Assembly (NCBI GenBank): GCA_028718605.1
Contig: JAQULM010000002.1
Coordinates: 1-64,000 of the forward strand
Source of the DNA: Patescibacteria group bacterium
GTDB lineage: Bacteria; Patescibacteria; ABY1; UBA10025; JAHIVO01
Reading direction: 5' to 3'
DNA: 64,000 nucleotides
The notes beneath the pieces were generated by a model, which saw nothing but the letters and a program-made list of their open reading frames with translations, made no database searches and was not told the origin of the DNA. Of the stretch, positions 8,085 through 17,399 are shown one piece after another. Every line of letters starts with the position of its first letter. Position 1 is the stretch's first letter. The translations under genes were made by a program, and so were the position numbers.

Positions 8085-10196
8085 CTAGTGAGCGTTGTTT
8101 ACATTGCTCGCCGTGTTTGAATTCGCGGACCGGTTCGTATTGCTGTTTGTCGTTCCGCTCGCCTGCACGGTTCCTTTTCCGACAGCGACAGGATCATGGT
8201 CGCAGTTGGACGTCAATGATTCCACCGTATCGCTAACTGTCGTACCCGTAAACAAATCTAAGCCCTGCACCGTACTTTTTTGGAGAAGAATTAATAAATC
8301 GCCAATATCGGCTGATGCCGGCTGAACAGACACTCCGAACCGCGCACTTAATTCCGGAATTGCCTGGCCAACCTGCGGCGGAACCTTATTAATCGACCAC
8401 GTTATCCTGCGTGTCGCACGGTCAAAATATATACTTCCCGCCGACGCTTCACTGTCGTCAACCCATACCACGCTCTCCGGTAGCTGCGCCATAACGGTGA
8501 CGTCCTGCACTTCATTTGAATTATTCTGGATATACCAATACAGCTGGTATGTTGTTGTTTTGCCGACGACAGGAGGCAGGGGGCCGCTTCCGACCGCGAT
8601 ATACTCATCGTTGTAGTACCGCGCCTCGCCGAATACATCAAGCTTGCTCGCTACCTTCGCGAGAATTTCATTACTCGCTACTTCCAGCACGCCACCTTCT
8701 AAATCCGTAACATCCTGCGACTTCGCAGAGGCTGCGGCTGATATTGTATAATTCTTCTCGTCGGATGATTGCGCGCGCACCGTATCTTTTACCTTCACGC
8801 TGAATTGGAGCGTCCCAGTGTCACCGGGGTTGATCTGGGCCAAATCGTCAATTTGTTGGGCGTCCCACGAGATCGTTGCATTGGCTACGGTGCCGTTGTT
8901 CGAATCAACAACCGTCACCCAATCAATGACTAAACTATCCAGCGTCACGGCGAGTGACATGTTCTTTATCGTCGATTGGCTCTTGTTGTCGTAGGTTAGC
9001 TCATACTCGAGCGTTTCACCGAACGCAACGACGGTTTCGTTGCTGCTGCCACCGAGGGCTAAATTAAGGAGTAGCTGAGGATTGACGACGGTAATAATCG
9101 GCGCTTCTTCAGCTTGCACCTGGAAATCTCCGGCAGTATCAACATACCCGACTTGAATAGTAAGCTCGCGCATTGAGCCTTCGTCTGCCGTTAGGATTCC
9201 ATTGAAAGACAGCGAATATTCCTCCCGCGCATCCATCGTACCCATCTGCCAAATCGTTTCGGTCGAAGACCGTGGCTGGGGATTATAATCTGTGGCGGCA
9301 AAACCTTCAGGCAGGACGAGCCGGAGCTGTACATTATCCATTGCCTGCGGAGCGCTGTTCGAAACACTGACTTCATACGGCGCTTCCTGGCCGGATATGA
9401 CCTTTACTGGCATTTGCATACCAATTATAAAAATTGAACTATCGATTAAAACCGAGTACTGTTTCTGCTGGCTGAATTCTGAATTGAAATTCGCCGGCGT
9501 ATAGGTAACAGAGACATCGAATAATGCTGATGTCCCGACAGCAGCGAGCACGGTGCCTGTCAGGTGGATAGTTTCTGATTGCCCACGGCGAATGCTTCCG
9601 ATGTCCCATGAATTCTGTGCGACGTTCGTTGCTGCAGGATTCGCGCTCGTTAAAGAGAATCCTTGCGGGTACTGGAGTCTCAGGGCGACGTTCTCGAGGT
9701 CGACGGCTGCCTCGTTCCGGACTCGCACGGTCAGCGCCAATTCGCCTCCGGCAGCAACTGTCGGATTAGCGTCAATTTCTATCAAGACATCCTCGCCGCG
9801 GAATGCCCGCTGGCGGCTCGAAAAATATTCGAACCCCGCGACGGTGACAGCCGCAATGCACAGAACGACGATAACAATGAATGCGATAGTTTTTTTCTTC
9901 CGGTTCGGGTCTTTGCGATCAATGGTCGACATGTCGACTGGCGTATCGCCGCGTTTACCACCGCCTTTGCCGCGGTACAGTGCTGCGATATCTTTTGGCG
10001 ACACTTGGGGGCTGGAAAACACAACATCACCATTCTCGCACTCATCCTCAGGTTCGACCGTAATATGCTGTGCCTCAGAAGCACGCTCGTCAGGCTTTTT
10101 TACCGCGGCATCATCGGTTGCCGGCACATCCGGATCGGTGTTTCCGCGCTGGCTACCGCGAGTACGCCGGCTGTTTTGTTTCGTTCGTGGGGGCAT
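8085..10196 (-). CDS. Single-pass surface protein with DUF11-like repeats
   Basis: This 703-aa protein has a long charged cytoplasmic N-terminus (about 100 residues), a membrane helix at 103-121 and an outward-facing part made of about four immunoglobulin-like DUF11-type repeats. Typical phrases are LENVALRLQYPQGF, MDNVQLRLVLPEGF and VQDVTVMAQLPESV. The C-terminus is a short Asn/Ser/Thr-rich tail (NSNTNRSANSNTAS). The role is probably a stalk or adhesin of the cell envelope. No enzyme motif is seen. The gene lies downstream of recO on the same strand with its own -10 box. Confidence 0.8.
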   Translation of the reverse strand: MPPRTKQNSRRTRGSQRGNTDPDVPATDDAAVKKPDERASEAQHITVEPEDECENGDVVFSSPQVSPKDIAALYRGKGGGKRGDTPVDMSTIDRKDPNRKKKTIAFIVIVVLCIAAVTVAGFEYFSSRQRAFRGEDVLIEIDANPTVAAGGELALTVRVRNEAAVDLENVALRLQYPQGFSLTSANPAATNVAQNSWDIGSIRRGQSETIHLTGTVLAAVGTSALFDVSVTYTPANFNSEFSQQKQYSVLIDSSIFIIGMQMPVKVISGQEAPYEVSVSNSAPQAMDNVQLRLVLPEGFAATDYNPQPRSSTETIWQMGTMDAREEYSLSFNGILTADEGSMRELTIQVGYVDTAGDFQVQAEEAPIITVVNPQLLLNLALGGSSNETVVAFGETLEYELTYDNKSQSTIKNMSLAVTLDSLVIDWVTVVDSNNGTVANATISWDAQQIDDLAQINPGDTGTLQFSVKVKDTVRAQSSDEKNYTISAAASAKSQDVTDLEGGVLEVASNEILAKVASKLDVFGEARYYNDEYIAVGSGPLPPVVGKTTTYQLYWYIQNNSNEVQDVTVMAQLPESVVWVDDSEASAGSIYFDRATRRITWSINKVPPQVGQAIPELSARFGVSVQPASADIGDLLILLQKSTVQGLDLFTGTTVSDTVESLTSNCDHDPVAVGKGTVQASGTTNSNTNRSANSNTASNVNNAH

Positions 10197-10212
10197 ATGA
10201 TATTGTGCGGTT

Positions 10213-10240
10213 ATTATACCAAAATTACCGTACCCGTAAA
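10213..10240 (-). promoter_or_regulatory. Promoter of the DUF11 protein gene
   Basis: TATAAT (10218-10213) is preceded by TTTTGG, and 16 bases further back by TTTACG. The ATG lies 16 bases after the -10 box. The TTTTGGTATAAT layout resembles the argS and tRNA-Val promoters of this window. Confidence 0.45.
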
Positions 10241-10977
10241 ACGGAAAGGAGCTTACAGTCCCGCTCGAGGGTATAATTGCAATACTCGCTCGTTACGACC
10301 GTGCATTCATTCCTTGTCGTGCTTGCGGCACGCACCTTGAGCAGGGCAGGAAGCGTGTGGCGGCAAACGAACCGTATAAGCTTGATAGTGTTTGCGGACA
10401 CCATGCGCCCGGTACCGCGTTCCGCGTGGCACTGCCCGCACACGAGCCCGCCGCGCTGGTAGCTGAAAAGAATGCGCCCTTCCTCCAATCCGCGCTTACA
10501 TGCCGTACATGCATGCATATGGGGGCCATACCCGAGGTATGTAAGAAGCCGCCACACGCCATACCACGCGATAGCGTGCAAACGCCCAACCGACACTGCA
10601 GGAACGCTGAGCGCAGCAAAAACTTCCAGAACCAACTCATATACCCGCACATCGCGCTGGCGGTCCTTCGTCGCATTGCAGACGATATCCGAAAACCGTC
10701 CCGCAAGGTACAGCGCGGGGAGTTTCCAGGAGGAAACGCGAAACTGCGCAACAACTTCAGCGGCGGTGATAATATCGAATGTCCGCCCCCGCACGACAGT
10801 CAGGTCTGCAACCGTAAACGGCTGGAGATTGCCAGCGAGCTTGCTTAACACTTTCCGTGATCCCCGTGCAATCATAGTCAACCGGCCGAATTCCTTTGTG
10901 AATACGGTAACGAGCCGATCAGCTTCCCGGTACGGCTGGTGCTTCAAGAGTATCCCCTGGGTACTGTAGCTACCCAT
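10225..10977 (-). CDS. recO: DNA repair protein RecO
   Basis: The 250-aa protein has the RecO N-terminal OB fold (GSYSTQGILLKHQPYREADR, then VTVFTKEFGRLTMIARGSRK), a helical middle part and a zinc site formed by CTAC and CGQC pairs. RecO loads RecA on SSB-coated DNA together with RecR. The ATG at 10977 is chosen because it follows the ileS stop by 13 bases and gives the standard N-terminus. A longer frame would overlap ileS. The two genes are likely cotranscribed. Confidence 0.93.
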   Translation of the reverse strand: MGSYSTQGILLKHQPYREADRLVTVFTKEFGRLTMIARGSRKVLSKLAGNLQPFTVADLTVVRGRTFDIITAAEVVAQFRVSSWKLPALYLAGRFSDIVCNATKDRQRDVRVYELVLEVFAALSVPAVSVGRLHAIAWYGVWRLLTYLGYGPHMHACTACKRGLEEGRILFSYQRGGLVCGQCHAERGTGRMVSANTIKLIRFVCRHTLPALLKVRAASTTRNECTVVTSEYCNYTLERDCKLLSVLRVR

Positions 10978-10990
10978 ATGGATTTTGTCA

Positions 10991-13909
10991 TTACTGCTTC
11001 TTGATGCCAAAAATCACCGCGGTGCCGCCGACATCGAGAATCTTTTTGAGGTCAACGTTCGCCGGCACGCCCTCGAAGCAATCGCCGGCAATGACATCGC
11101 GGCAAAAATCGGCTTTATAGTGCTGTACGATCCCTTTAAGCTGGGTATCGGCGATCTCATAGTACACAGAGATGACGTCAGTTACGGTCAGGCGCGCGTC
11201 TTTCCGCATCGAATTCACGTGCCGCACCAGCTCACGCACAATGCCACGTTCACGGAGCTCATCGGTGATTGTCGTATCGAGCGAGACGGCGACGCCTGGG
11301 GCTTCAGCATGGACGAACTCGCTGCCAGTCGGCTTGCGTGATGCGAAAACAACTGCATCGACGTTCATTTCTTCCTGGATAAGCGGGAGCAGGTCCTCAT
11401 CAATCTTCTCACATCTGAGGATAAATTGTGCGAGCGGTTGGCGTACTTTGATCTTGTGCTGCTTGCGGAGGCTGTGGCCGAGCTCAACGGCATGCCAGAC
11501 GCGCTTCATCTGTGAAAGGAGTTTTTCGTCGATCAGTGAACGTTCGCTCGCCGGCCAATCAATGCAATGGACGCTCACCCGCGGCTTTAGCCCAACAACT
11601 TCGTTGTACAGCGCATCGGCGATAAATGGCGCGAATGGCGCGACTAATTTTGAAAATTCGACAAAGACGTACCGTAACGTTCCGAGTGCCGCATCCCTGC
11701 CATCAGCGCCTTTCTTGAACCGGTCCCGCGAACGGCGTACGTACCATGTCGAGAGATCATTGATAAACGCCCCTACCTTCCTCCCCGCCTCGGTTATCTC
11801 GTACGAATCAAGGTGCTTGGTCACGGAACAGATGAGCTCATGCAATCGCGCGATCACCCACCGGTCAAGCACATGAGTCACCTTCGGGAGTTTAACGACG
11901 GCTGAATGGGGGCCTGCACCTGCGTGCATTTTCCAGAATGTAACGACATTCCAGAGTATCATCCAGTTTTTTCTGAACACGTCCCCGAGACTCCTTTCAT
12001 CAAAAAGCTTCACGTCACCAGGCTGGTTCATGGTCAGGAGATGCCAGCGCAGGGTATCTGCGCCATAGCTATCCATCATCTTGAACGGGTCAACGACATT
12101 GCCGCGCGACTTCGACATTTTCTTCCCCTTCGCATCCATAATGTGTGCGAGGCAAATGACATTTTTGTAGGGGGCGCCTTTCCCAAGCAATGTCGAAACG
12201 GCAAGCAGCGTATAGAACCACCCGCGTGTCTGGTCAATCGCTTCGGCAATATATTCTGCGGGAAAACTTACTTCCTCATCAATGCGTTCTTTGTTCTCAA
12301 ACGGGTAGTGCCACTGGGCAAACGGCATGCACCCGGAGTCAAACCAGACGTCAACCACTTCTTTGACTCGTGTATATTCCTTGCCGTCTTTGACAAGGAC
12401 GATCGTGTCGACGTTCGGACGATGCATATCGAAATTCTTCCCAACGGTAGATGAATCCTTTGCAAGCGCTCGCAGCTCTTCGATCGAACCGATGCATATC
12501 CGGTCGCCATCGGCTGACTCCCAGATCGGCAGCGGCGTTCCCCAGTACCGTTCGCGCGAAAACGCCCAATCCTTCACCTCATCGAGCCACTCGCCAAACC
12601 TGCCGTGTTTGATGTACCCAGGCACCCAATTAATTTTTTCGTTGTTCTTCTTGAGCTCAGCTTTTAACGCGCTCATTTTGATAAACCACGAGTCCTTCGC
12701 GTAATACAGCAGGGGCGTATCGCACCGCCAACAGAACGGGTAATCGTGCCGGTACAGTTCCTCCTGCAGCAGCAAGCCCTTGGTACGCAAGGAATCAACG
12801 ATCTCCCGCTCAACTTTTTTATCTTTGACGAATTTCCCTGCGAGCCCGGGTACGTCATCGGTAAATAAGCCTGCCTCATCAACCGTGTGGTGTTTGGGCA
12901 GGCCGACCTGTTCACCCAAGCGATAATCATCTTCACCGTACATGACTGCTGTATGCACGATCCCGGTACCCTCGTCGGTGTTCACGAAATCAGCCGGGTA
13001 CACGTGGTATGATTTCTCAGATTGTAATGCTTTAATATCAAATAGTGGTTCATACTTCAAATCAACTAGTTCTGATCCCTTCATCTCTTTTAACACTTTG
13101 CTTTTCATCTTGAGCCTCGGGAGTGCGGCTTTTGCGAGAATGTATTCCTCCTTTTCGACTTTCACCCGCGCATAATCGATATCAGCACCAACAGCAAGGG
13201 CAACATTACCAGGAAGCGTCCAGGGTGTGGTTGTCCAGGAGAGGATGTATGTATTGTCTTCTCCAATAACTTTAAATTTCACGTACACCGAATTCTCCTC
13301 AACCGACTGGTACCCCTGGGCAACTTCATGAGACGACAGTGCAGTGCCGCAGCGCGGACAGTGCGGAACAACTTTATAGCCTTTATAGAGCAATTTCTTA
13401 TCCCAAATCTGTTTGATGATCCACCAGAGTGATTCGACGTACTCGTTATCATACGTAACGTACGGGTGCTCCAAATCAAGCCAAAAACCGACGCGGCGGG
13501 TCATGTGCTCCCATTCTTTCTTGTACTTCCACACGCTCTCCTTGCACTTCTCATTGAATTTTTTGATGCCAAATTTTTCAATTTCGGGCTTGCCGGAAAT
13601 CTTCAGTTCCTTCTCGACCTGCAATTCTACGGGTAGCCCGTGCGTGTCCCATCCTGCTTTGCGCTCAACAAAAAATCCCCGCATGGTCTTGTACCGGCAG
13701 ATGACGTCCTTATACGTGCGCGCGAGCACGTGGTGAATGCCGGGTTTGCCGTTCGCAGTCGGCGGCCCCTCGAAAAAAACGAACGGTTGCTTCCCTTTCG
13801 TCCTGTCGAGTGATTTTTCAAACACCCGCTCCGCATCCCAGAACGCGAGTACCTCTTTCTCCATCTGGGGGAAGTTGAACGAGCTTGTTTCTTTCTTTTC
13901 TGTATCCAT
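10991..13909 (-). CDS. ileS: Isoleucyl-tRNA synthetase, eukaryote-like (type 2)
   Basis: The 972-aa class I synthetase charges tRNA-Ile. The HIGH-type motif appears as GKPGIHH at 54-60 and KMSKS lies near residue 597 (KGKKMSKSRGNVVDP). The CP1 editing domain lies between them, and an anticodon-binding domain follows. Features such as WDTHGLPVELQVEKELKISGK resemble the eukaryotic/archaeal IleRS2 group more than E. coli IleRS. A TACGCT -10 box behind a T-tract lies 14 bases before the ATG. No Shine-Dalgarno site is obvious. recO follows 13 bases downstream. Confidence 0.96.
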   Translation of the reverse strand: MDTEKKETSSFNFPQMEKEVLAFWDAERVFEKSLDRTKGKQPFVFFEGPPTANGKPGIHHVLARTYKDVICRYKTMRGFFVERKAGWDTHGLPVELQVEKELKISGKPEIEKFGIKKFNEKCKESVWKYKKEWEHMTRRVGFWLDLEHPYVTYDNEYVESLWWIIKQIWDKKLLYKGYKVVPHCPRCGTALSSHEVAQGYQSVEENSVYVKFKVIGEDNTYILSWTTTPWTLPGNVALAVGADIDYARVKVEKEEYILAKAALPRLKMKSKVLKEMKGSELVDLKYEPLFDIKALQSEKSYHVYPADFVNTDEGTGIVHTAVMYGEDDYRLGEQVGLPKHHTVDEAGLFTDDVPGLAGKFVKDKKVEREIVDSLRTKGLLLQEELYRHDYPFCWRCDTPLLYYAKDSWFIKMSALKAELKKNNEKINWVPGYIKHGRFGEWLDEVKDWAFSRERYWGTPLPIWESADGDRICIGSIEELRALAKDSSTVGKNFDMHRPNVDTIVLVKDGKEYTRVKEVVDVWFDSGCMPFAQWHYPFENKERIDEEVSFPAEYIAEAIDQTRGWFYTLLAVSTLLGKGAPYKNVICLAHIMDAKGKKMSKSRGNVVDPFKMMDSYGADTLRWHLLTMNQPGDVKLFDERSLGDVFRKNWMILWNVVTFWKMHAGAGPHSAVVKLPKVTHVLDRWVIARLHELICSVTKHLDSYEITEAGRKVGAFINDLSTWYVRRSRDRFKKGADGRDAALGTLRYVFVEFSKLVAPFAPFIADALYNEVVGLKPRVSVHCIDWPASERSLIDEKLLSQMKRVWHAVELGHSLRKQHKIKVRQPLAQFILRCEKIDEDLLPLIQEEMNVDAVVFASRKPTGSEFVHAEAPGVAVSLDTTITDELRERGIVRELVRHVNSMRKDARLTVTDVISVYYEIADTQLKGIVQHYKADFCRDVIAGDCFEGVPANVDLKKILDVGGTAVIFGIKKQ

Positions 13910-13923
13910 ACAAAGTAGTTATT

Positions 13924-13938
13924 AGCGTACCAAAAAAA
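13924..13938 (-). promoter_or_regulatory. T-tract / -10 promoter of ileS
   Basis: On the minus strand seven T are followed by GGTACGCT, with TACGCT at 13929-13924, and the ileS ATG is 14 bases on. This is a variant of the T-tract/GGTATACT arrangement found at argS. Confidence 0.4.
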
Positions 13939-13986
13939 GACGCTTCACGCAAGGAGACGAGATGGAATTGATTACTGAAAATTGGA

Positions 13987-14015
13987 TTGACACCGCAACG
14001 CCCGCATGGTACGCT
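13987..14015 (+). promoter_or_regulatory. Promoter of the phosphate uptake pair
   Basis: TTGACA at 13987-13992 and TACGCT at 14010-14015 are spaced by 17 bases. The AAAGGAGG ribosome site and the ATG at 14059 follow. Confidence 0.55.
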
Positions 14016-14058
14016 TGTGTAATTTTGAAAATAAAACGAAACAAAAAAGGAGGATGCG

Positions 14059-14898
14059 ATGGCAACATCGAGTCCGAAACACAGCCCGTTGATAAATGGA
14101 CTGATCTACATACTCAGCTTCCGATGGGTAAAACGAATCCGTTTTATCCCGCCGCACGAGCGTGAATTCTACCGCCGATTTTCCGAAATCGCCGAATCCC
14201 TCGTGGAAGCGAGCAATCTTCTCATTCAGCTTGTCGAAAAGGGGCAAGCAAGCCACGATCAAATCGCGCACAGGATCGCTCTCGTTAAACAGCATGGAAA
14301 AACAGTTCGGGACGCAATCAAAATGCTGATCAATGAAGCCCAGCAGCCCCCCTTCAACCGCTCTGATATTTCTACGCTCACTGAGAACGCGATGAAAACA
14401 ATCAAGGCGATCGACCGCGCAGCACAGCGGTTTATGCAGTACAGGGTCGAATCGGACGAGACGATGCGTAAATTCGCAGATGACATTCAAGCAGCATGCG
14501 AAGCATTCAGGCGCGCTATGAAATCACTCGACAAACGAGCCGCACGAAGGCGCATCCCGGCGTGGATTAGCGAGATCGTACAGCTCGAAAACGATTCCGA
14601 CGTGGTCTATGACCGTGCACTCTCGGGCCGGTACGCAAACATTATGGAAGACCTTGGTGCAGCGACAGAGCTGATGGGAACAATCAAGAGCACAGCGCCC
14701 GACTCAAGCAACCAAGCGGCTGATACAAGCCTCCGAATCCAGACGCTCGAATCAGCGCTCAGCAGGCAATTTAAACTGACCCGACACCTTGCCCTGTTCG
14801 TTGCTCGCCTCGCGCTCTACGGCATTCTCGAGGACACGCTCGATTATCTCCGGGATGCCGCCGAAACGCTCGGAAGGATGGTGGAGAACAATGCTTGA
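14059..14898 (+). CDS. DUF47 / PhoU-like phosphate transport regulator
   Basis: A 279-aa mostly helical protein with coiled-coil character and the DUF47 (PhoU-like) pattern of acidic and basic helices, for example REFYRRFSEIAESLVEASNLL. Members sit beside PiT-type phosphate transporters and are thought to control them. Here the stop overlaps the PiT start by 8 bases, which supports that partnership and translational coupling. The start has an unusually strong AAAAAAGGAGGATGCG ribosome site, unlike most neighbours. Confidence 0.85.
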   Translation: MATSSPKHSPLINGLIYILSFRWVKRIRFIPPHEREFYRRFSEIAESLVEASNLLIQLVEKGQASHDQIAHRIALVKQHGKTVRDAIKMLINEAQQPPFNRSDISTLTENAMKTIKAIDRAAQRFMQYRVESDETMRKFADDIQAACEAFRRAMKSLDKRAARRRIPAWISEIVQLENDSDVVYDRALSGRYANIMEDLGAATELMGTIKSTAPDSSNQAADTSLRIQTLESALSRQFKLTRHLALFVARLALYGILEDTLDYLRDAAETLGRMVENNA

Positions 14899-15886
14899 AC
14901 TCTGGCCGCTCCTGCTAATAATCAGCACAGCGCTCGTGTTCAACTTTGTGAATGGGTTCCACGATGCGGCGAATGCAATCGCCACAACCGTCGAAACCCG
15001 CGCGCTCTCCCCCCGTAAGGCAATTGTGCTCGCACAAACGCTGAACTTCCTCGGTGCACTTGTGTTCACCAGGGTCGCTCAAACTTACGGCGAGGGGATC
15101 GTCAACATCCACTCTCTCACGCTGCCTGTGCTGTTCGGCGCGCTCCTCGGCGCTATCGGGTGGGGAGTCTTCACCTGGTACTTCGGCCTGCCTTCGTCGA
15201 GCACACACGCGCTCGTCGGCGGATTGCTCGGCACTGCGCTGCTTGCGAATGGGTTCAATACGAACATCATCGTAACGTCGGGAATATACAAGATCGCCTT
15301 CGTCATGCTGTGCGCGCCGGTTGCCGGGTTCCTCGCGGGACTTCTGCTGGTAAGCGCACTGAGCTGGGCGAGCTGGAAATTCCCCCACTCAAAAACAAGC
15401 AGGTTCTTCCGCGGGCTGCAGCTCCTCTCCGCATCGTTCATGGCGTCGGTGCACGGTACCAACGATGCGCAGAATACGATGGGAATCATCGCTGTCGCGC
15501 TGGTTTCTGCCGGCACGATGTCAGCTTTCCACATCCCGTGGGAAGTGCGCATTTTGTCAGCCCTCGCCATGGGCTTCGGCACATCGGTTGGTGGCTGGCG
15601 CATCATGCGGACAATGGGAAAGGACGTAACGAAACTGGAGACGATCGACGGATGCGCCGCCGAGACTGGCGCCGGGCTGGTCATCCTGACCGCTTCCCTG
15701 TTCGGCATCCCGAATTCCACGACACATACGATCTCATCGGCCATCATGGGCACCGGCGCTGCCTATCGCCTGAGCAACGTGCGCTGGCGTAAAGTACGGC
15801 AAATCATCGGGAACTGGTTTATCACCATCCCCGGCGCTGCTGCATTCGCCATGCTCGCATACCTCCTGACGAGCTGGATATTCTGA
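14891..15886 (+). CDS. pit: PiT family inorganic phosphate transporter
   Basis: The 331-aa polytopic membrane protein has the two inverted PHO4 signatures: GFHDAANAIAT near the N-terminus and GTNDAQNTMG in the middle. It imports phosphate, or metal-phosphate, driven by the ion gradient. A longer frame starting at 14789 lies inside the DUF47 gene. The ATG at 14891 gives the normal N-terminus before the first membrane helix. A clear terminator follows at 15913. Confidence 0.93.
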   Translation: MLELWPLLLIISTALVFNFVNGFHDAANAIATTVETRALSPRKAIVLAQTLNFLGALVFTRVAQTYGEGIVNIHSLTLPVLFGALLGAIGWGVFTWYFGLPSSSTHALVGGLLGTALLANGFNTNIIVTSGIYKIAFVMLCAPVAGFLAGLLLVSALSWASWKFPHSKTSRFFRGLQLLSASFMASVHGTNDAQNTMGIIAVALVSAGTMSAFHIPWEVRILSALAMGFGTSVGGWRIMRTMGKDVTKLETIDGCAAETGAGLVILTASLFGIPNSTTHTISSAIMGTGAAYRLSNVRWRKVRQIIGNWFITIPGAAAFAMLAYLLTSWIF

Positions 15887-15912
15887 GTAGATCAACCACG
15901 TTTGATAAAACG

Positions 15913-15950
15913 GTTCCGGACCTCCCTTGGGGGTTCGGAACTTTTATTTT
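15913..15950 (+). terminator. Intrinsic terminator after the PiT gene
   Basis: A 12-bp stem (GTTCCGGACCTC paired with GGGGTTCGGAAC, including G-T pairs) has a short loop and is followed by CTTTTATTTT. Confidence 0.85.
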
Positions 15951-15965
15951 CACCAGACAACGGTT

Positions 15966-16244
15966 TTAACGGATAAAGTCCGGAAGTAAATCGGCGGAAA
16001 TCGGCGCGAACACCACTTTCAGTGAACGCGTATGGCCTCTGAGCAGGCAGATGCTGCTTTTTGAAACATGAAAAAAGTCCGCGAGTACTCGCACGAGTTC
16101 TTCGTTCGCCGCTCCCCGTTCACGCTGGGCCGCTACTTTCACTTTGAGAAATTCTCCCTGCACGCCAATAACCTGGCTCTTCGCTGAACCAGCGAGAACT
16201 TTTACTGAAATCTGGACGCCTCCTTGGGCGCTGCGGTACCACAT
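15966..16244 (-). CDS. DUF167 (YggU) family protein
   Basis: This 92-aa protein matches the small DUF167/YggU fold: VQISVKVLAGSAKSQVIG, then LKVKVAAQRERGAANEELVRVLADFF and a C-terminal segment on SKSSICLLRGHTRSLKV. Its biochemical function is not known in the family. It starts 4 bases after the stop of the glycosyltransferase gene, so the two are probably cotranscribed. Confidence 0.88.
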   Translation of the reverse strand: MWYRSAQGGVQISVKVLAGSAKSQVIGVQGEFLKVKVAAQRERGAANEELVRVLADFFHVSKSSICLLRGHTRSLKVVFAPISADLLPDFIR

Positions 16245-16248
16245 TGGC

Positions 16249-17382
16249 CTATCCGAGATTTGTATACAGCTTCACAGTTTCCCGCGCGCACCGGTCCCAG
16301 GTGAATTCTGCCGCCTGTTTCCGCGCCCTCTCGATAAGCTGCGCGCGCAATTTCTTGTCCGACAGCACTTTGCGCAGGGCGATAGCAATATCGCGGTCAT
16401 GTTCCGGATCAACCAGCAGCGCCCCTTTACCGGCGATTTCGGGCAGTGAGGACGTATTGCTCGTAACAACCGGCGTCCCGAGTTTCATCGCCTCCAGCAC
16501 CGGCAGCCCGAAGCCTTCATAGCTCGACGGGAAAACGAAACATGCCGCGCCTTTCATCAACGCCATTTTCTGGTTATGGGTAATGTACCCGAGGTACCGG
16601 ACGTGCTTCTTCAATTTGAGCGCATTGATCTCGTCAAATATTTTTTCGTTCTCAAAATCCTTCGCGCCAGCAAGGACCAATTGGTACTCCGAAAAACCAG
16701 GCTCCCATGAAATAAGCTGTTTGTATGCCCGTATGAGGGAGATGATGTTTTTCCGCGGCGTTAATGTGCCGACAAAGAGGATATACTTCGGGCCGAGTTT
16801 AAAGCGCTTGATATTGTCGAGCTGGCTGTTTTTAACGGGGATGCGGTCGACCATTGCACCCTCATAAATGACATGGATTTTCTTCGGAGGAACATTGAAA
16901 ATATCGCGAAGGTCTCGCTTAGTGCTCTGTGAAACGGCAATTATTGCGTCAGCCTTGCGTAAACTCTGCGGTACAAGCAGCTTCGTGGAAAAAATTTGGG
17001 ATGGAAACCACGACGGATTCTTGTATATCGCCAGGTCATGGACCGTCACGATCGATTTCTTCGGATACGTGAGCGGCAACGAGGTGATGGGTGAATGAAA
17101 AACATCGAGCGATTCCTTTACGAGAAAAGCGGAAATCAACATGTGCGAGTACGCAAACGGCAAAAAACGGTTATACTGCGAGAAGGGAAAGTTTTTTACC
17201 GTAATATTTTTCTGCTCAAATTCGCGCATATCGCGGAACCGCCAGTCAAAAAACAACACATACTCATTCGCATGGTCGTGCTTCATGATGTGCTGTACGA
17301 GGTAATACGTATAATGGCCAACGCCCGCCCGCTCACCGAGCTTCGGATTGAGTGCTGTCCGGCAATCGATGCCAATTTTCAT
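16249..17382 (-). CDS. Family 1/4 glycosyltransferase (GT-B)
   Basis: The 377-aa enzyme begins MKIGIDCRTA, with the glycine-rich AGVGHYTYYL loop. Its C-terminal donor-binding half reads YILFVGTLTPRKNI, then FVFPSSYEGFGLPVLEAMKLGTPVV, which is the classic GT4 signature for a nucleotide-sugar donor. It likely builds cell-surface polysaccharide or glycoprotein glycan, but the sugar and acceptor are unknown. The ATG at 17382 gives the normal first strand. The gene follows argS by 17 bases and precedes the DUF167 gene. Confidence 0.9.
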   Translation of the reverse strand: MKIGIDCRTALNPKLGERAGVGHYTYYLVQHIMKHDHANEYVLFFDWRFRDMREFEQKNITVKNFPFSQYNRFLPFAYSHMLISAFLVKESLDVFHSPITSLPLTYPKKSIVTVHDLAIYKNPSWFPSQIFSTKLLVPQSLRKADAIIAVSQSTKRDLRDIFNVPPKKIHVIYEGAMVDRIPVKNSQLDNIKRFKLGPKYILFVGTLTPRKNIISLIRAYKQLISWEPGFSEYQLVLAGAKDFENEKIFDEINALKLKKHVRYLGYITHNQKMALMKGAACFVFPSSYEGFGLPVLEAMKLGTPVVTSNTSSLPEIAGKGALLVDPEHDRDIAIALRKVLSDKKLRAQLIERARKQAAEFTWDRCARETVKLYTNLG

Positions 17383-17399
17383 AGGGATTGCGGTCAATG

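Noticed and set aside
9553..10340. Rightward frames of 215 and 225 aa opposite the DUF11 gene
   Set aside because: They mirror the codon pattern of the DUF11 gene, and the DUF11 protein shows clear domain structure on the other strand.
15085..15792. Long frames antisense to or out of frame with the PiT gene
   Set aside because: They are shadows of the GC-rich PiT coding sequence, have no ribosome sites and resemble no protein family.
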